Source: Plantago ovata
Lineage: Eukaryota; Streptophyta; Magnoliopsida; Lamiales; Plantaginaceae
Length of the DNA stretch: 64,000 nucleotides
Assembly (NCBI GenBank): GCA_028274465.1
Contig: CM051458.1
Location: forward strand, 81,302,085-81,366,084
Direction: 5' to 3'
This document shows, piece after piece, positions 61,456 to 64,000 of this stretch. Every line of letters starts with the position of its first letter. Position 1 is the stretch's first letter. The position numbers and the translations under genes were made by a program. Under the pieces are notes generated by a model. The model made no database searches, was not told the origin of the DNA, and saw only the letters and a list, made by a program, of their open reading frames with translations.

Positions 61456-61850
61456 ATGAAGTTTTTAATTAGCACAGTATTGGTTTGCACCATTCTGATT
61501 GCATTCACTTCACCATGTAAGTACTGGTTGTACTGCTACTGTATATCTCTTTGACATAGTCGAATTAGAAATGAAATCTTTTCGTTAAATTAAACCTATG
61601 TTAACATTTTGTCTAAATCTTATTTGTCGTTTTTTTATTTGTTCATTTAATTTGGTTTGTAGGCGCGATCGGGCAAGGCTTTTGTAGAGAAAACATTCCA
61701 TTGCGAGGATGTAACAAAGTACCTGGCGCTGATGAGGCATGTGTTCAAGCATGCATTAATCGTACTCATGAACGGACTCTTAAAGCCGATTGTCAATGCT
61801 ATCCTCATGAAAAGGATGTATGTCAATGTGCTTATGTTTGTAGTTTGTAA
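61456..61850 (+). CDS. Defensin-like secreted peptide DEFL-4 (two exons)
   Basis: Exon 1 61456-61516, exon 2 61663-61850, 146-bp GT..AG intron in phase 1; 82 aa. Exon 1 encodes the signal peptide MKFLISTVLVCTILIAFTSP. The mature part has cysteines at 28, 37, 47, 51, 64, 66, 74, 76 and 80 (nine, plus C21 at the signal border), with the C-x3-C and C-x-C-x3-C signature of the CS-alpha-beta fold. It is clearly in the DEFL/LCR superfamily but not a close paralogue of DEFL-1 to 3, and it is on the opposite strand. An odd cysteine number suggests a free thiol, a dimer, or that C21 stays in the mature peptide. Likely secreted; role unknown. Confidence 0.85.
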
Positions 61851-61899
61851 TTTGAAATATAAAGTTTACAAAGAGACACTCAAATTTTGTGTCTAAATA

Positions 61900-62430
61900 A
61901 ATTAAGGATCAATTGCATCTAGATCCATTATAGATTTTTTTTATTACGGATTTATCCATTATAAAGTAACAATTACATCCAACCCATGTTCGATAAAATC
62001 AATTACATATTGCCTCACGGTTTTCACTTTTGGCAAACTAAAATGTTGGAATCAATTTTGCCCTCATTCAAATTTCAGTAGCCACACAACCTAAATTTTA
62101 TGTTATTACACATTTGACTCTTAAGTTTTTGTAATTTACAAAGTTGACTATAAACCATTTAAAATAAAATCCATAACTTAGATAAATTTCAAAATGATCT
62201 AAAACTTAATCCAAAACGAGTCCCTACAAAACTCACATTTCAAAATCAGTCCCACTAGTTTTTTTTTTTAGGGAAAGAAAATTAAAAAAGTTAAAAAAAT
62301 TAAAAAAGAAAAAAAGAAGGATCTGAGCTCCGATCGGAGCTGACCAGAGCTCCAATCGGAGCAGACCAGCTCCAGTCGGAGCTCTTTTACAGCTTCAATC
62401 AGAGCTTCTTACAGCTCTGAAATCAGTCAA
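61900..62430. mobile_element. Probable MITE-like element with GCTCCGAT palindromes
   Basis: The left end (GGATCAATTGCATCTAGATC) resembles the ends of the 11552-12659 element, and 62325-62425 carries GAGCTCCGATCGGAGCT-type palindromes like those at 19549-19862, again beside a purine/pyrimidine-biased tract. The right terminus was not located. Confidence 0.45.
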
Positions 62431-63914
62431 TATTAACTGTGTCAATAACTAAAGTTTCCAAACCACTAACCCATCAACGCCGAAGACCATCTCCAGCAGC
62501 GTCTCGACTGACAAGAATGGCCGAAACGTGGCTGGTATTGGCCAATGAAGCGCAACTCATTGATTTGGTTTTTTTATGTTATTTTTACTTTCATTCAATT
62601 TCAATTTTAAGATTTATTCTAAATAGGAACTTGAGATCGGGATGGGATAGCGTACGAAACATAATCTAAGGGTGGTATTTTACTATTTTTATGTAATAGA
62701 TTTTAATTTTATTGTTTGAGTTTCAGTTTCTAGAATTTATTGTAGTTTTTAGTTGTCAAGTATTTTTTGTAATTTTTATTAGTAATGTGATGGTACTGTA
62801 ATAAATAATAAATTAATGATATTTAAATGAAATGAAGAATGGAATTGAAAGAACGAGAAAAGGAAATGAAAATATGGGGTTTATAGAAATTTATGAGGTT
62901 TTACCTCCGGGAATGATGATCTCTTTCGCCCCTGGCCATAATCTGGAATCCATCAAATAATCATCCATGGCGACGGCACAGACTGTACACTACCCACAAT
63001 GCCCATGTGAGAGAGCGTAATTCAATTATGTGTATTTTGGCTAAGTTCATGAGTCCAGTTCGTGCTAGTGCGTAGGCTTAGTGTGAGATTTGAGTTGTAG
63101 CTTGGGAGGGCGAGATGGACACGTGTGTGGTTCCTGTATCTCGCCATCTCCTTACTCATCTGAGCTACTTAAGCTTGGTTTTTGTCAGAGTTGCGAGAGG
63201 AAACATGATGATATGATTGTGTAGATTATGTATATTGAGATATGAAAGTTGTGTACAAATGAATTACAGACTGCTGCTATATATACTAAGCTAAAGAGTC
63301 CTAAAGTCCTAATGGAATTAATCTAAACTGATTGTACAGATATATACAAAGCTGTAGGATTTTCTTTAATTAAGATAACTCAAACATATTTCCAGGATAT
63401 AGCATATTCCTTCTAGCTGAGACAGAATCCTTTCCTTTTTCTCAAACTCTTATGGAGTTTCCTGATGTGACCTGGACACTCTTAATCTGGTAAAGTTGCA
63501 CGTTCTCTTGTCTCGAGTCTCCTCAAGCTCTACTGCGTTTTCCTTAGCATCCAGAGCGTGCGTTCTCTTTCTTTATCTCTATACTGACGGTGTTGACCAA
63601 GGAGTTAACCTGTTCTGGTTTAACTCCTATGTGCTGTCTGGTTCAACTCCTATGTTTTGCTCTTGTTCTCGTTCTCTTTCTTTCATTTCTTGAGATTCCC
63701 CCTCAAGATGAACATAGATGAAATCAATGTTCATCTTGGACATAAATGATTTCCATGAATTACTAACAAGAATAATATAGAACTTTGCTTATAACTTGGA
63801 ATATCAAGACCCTTTCCGGTGATAACACCATGATCAAAGGTGATTCAATTGATATAATGGCCCATTCTAGGTTCCGACACTTACATTATTGTAATGTAAG
63901 GTTCATTCGCCATT
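62431..63914. other. No gene firmly supported
   Basis: A minus-strand ATG near 62968 opens MDDYLMDSRLWPGAKEIIIP before a donor-like GTAAAA, with no family recognised. On the minus strand near 63690-63705 there is a GAGGGGGAA purine tract resembling a Copia polypurine tract, so 63000-63700 may be retroelement debris. Confidence 0.35.
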
Positions 63915-64000
63915 CACTACAAGAAATACCATAAACAGCGACCGATCGATCCGTCGCTACTTTTAACGACGAATCGGTCTTTTTACGAAGGATGAAAAAG
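63915..64000 (+). mobile_element. Terminus of a CACTA (En/Spm-like) transposon, cut by window end
   Basis: Starts with CACTACAAGAAA, the CACTA terminal repeat, followed by subterminal motifs of the type GCGACCGAT and CGTCGCTAC in both orientations. The rest lies outside the window. Confidence 0.75.

Overview
This window looks like nuclear DNA of a flowering plant, most likely a eudicot. The genes are spliced with plant-type GT..AG introns, the background is AT-rich, and the window contains Stowaway, PIF/Harbinger, hAT-like, Mutator-like and CACTA DNA elements, L1-type LINEs, and plant gene families (ATL RING-H2, TRF-like Myb, ribosomal protein eS26 with a telo-box/site II promoter, defensin-like peptides). 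I cannot name the species from sequence alone.

Layout. 0-10.3 kb is a conventional gene-containing segment: the tail of an unrecognised plus-strand gene (2-139), an intronless ATL-type RING-H2 E3 ligase (698-1240, minus), a six-exon TRF-like Myb protein (3842-8471, minus), and a five-exon RPS26 gene (8785-10208, plus). The last two share a 313-bp divergent promoter.

11-54.6 kb is a repeat-built region. It is best read as a roughly 20-kb tandem duplication (about 11-30.8 kb against 39-54.6 kb) that also contains older internal duplications. Each unit has DNA-transposon debris, then non-LTR retrotransposons sitting inside (ATT)n microsatellite, then a defensin-like (DEFL) gene, then two copies of a block I call X. 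Block X has a conserved TATA promoter, a leader, a short signal-peptide-like start, an 81-bp minisatellite and a 39-bp minisatellite. Three related DEFL genes lie here (21010-21450, 37977-38447, 46818-47258). A broken fragment of RPS26 (49808-50023) is embedded between duplicated blocks. The single-copy interval 31-38 kb holds precisely delimited DNA transposons, an L1 remnant, a tRNA-like sequence and the third DEFL gene.

54.6-64 kb is a patchwork: a PIF/Harbinger MITE, a GC-rich LTR-like block, a plastid accD-derived fragment, a 267-bp miniature LTR retrotransposon with an exact 5-bp target duplication, a fourth, unrelated DEFL gene (61456-61850), and the terminus of a CACTA element at the right edge.

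The most interesting signals are: (1) a LINE family whose RT is followed by a CCHC plus RPPDL/D-V-T-G module resembling restriction-like endonuclease, with every copy lodged in (TAA)n/(ATT)n microsatellite and an uninterrupted paralogous site at 25.89 kb; (2) the DEFL array with a relocated cysteine in one copy; (3) the four-copy X block; (4) the miniature LTR element with a near-palindromic LTR. Coding exon boundaries were worked out by hand from splice consensus and reading-frame continuity.
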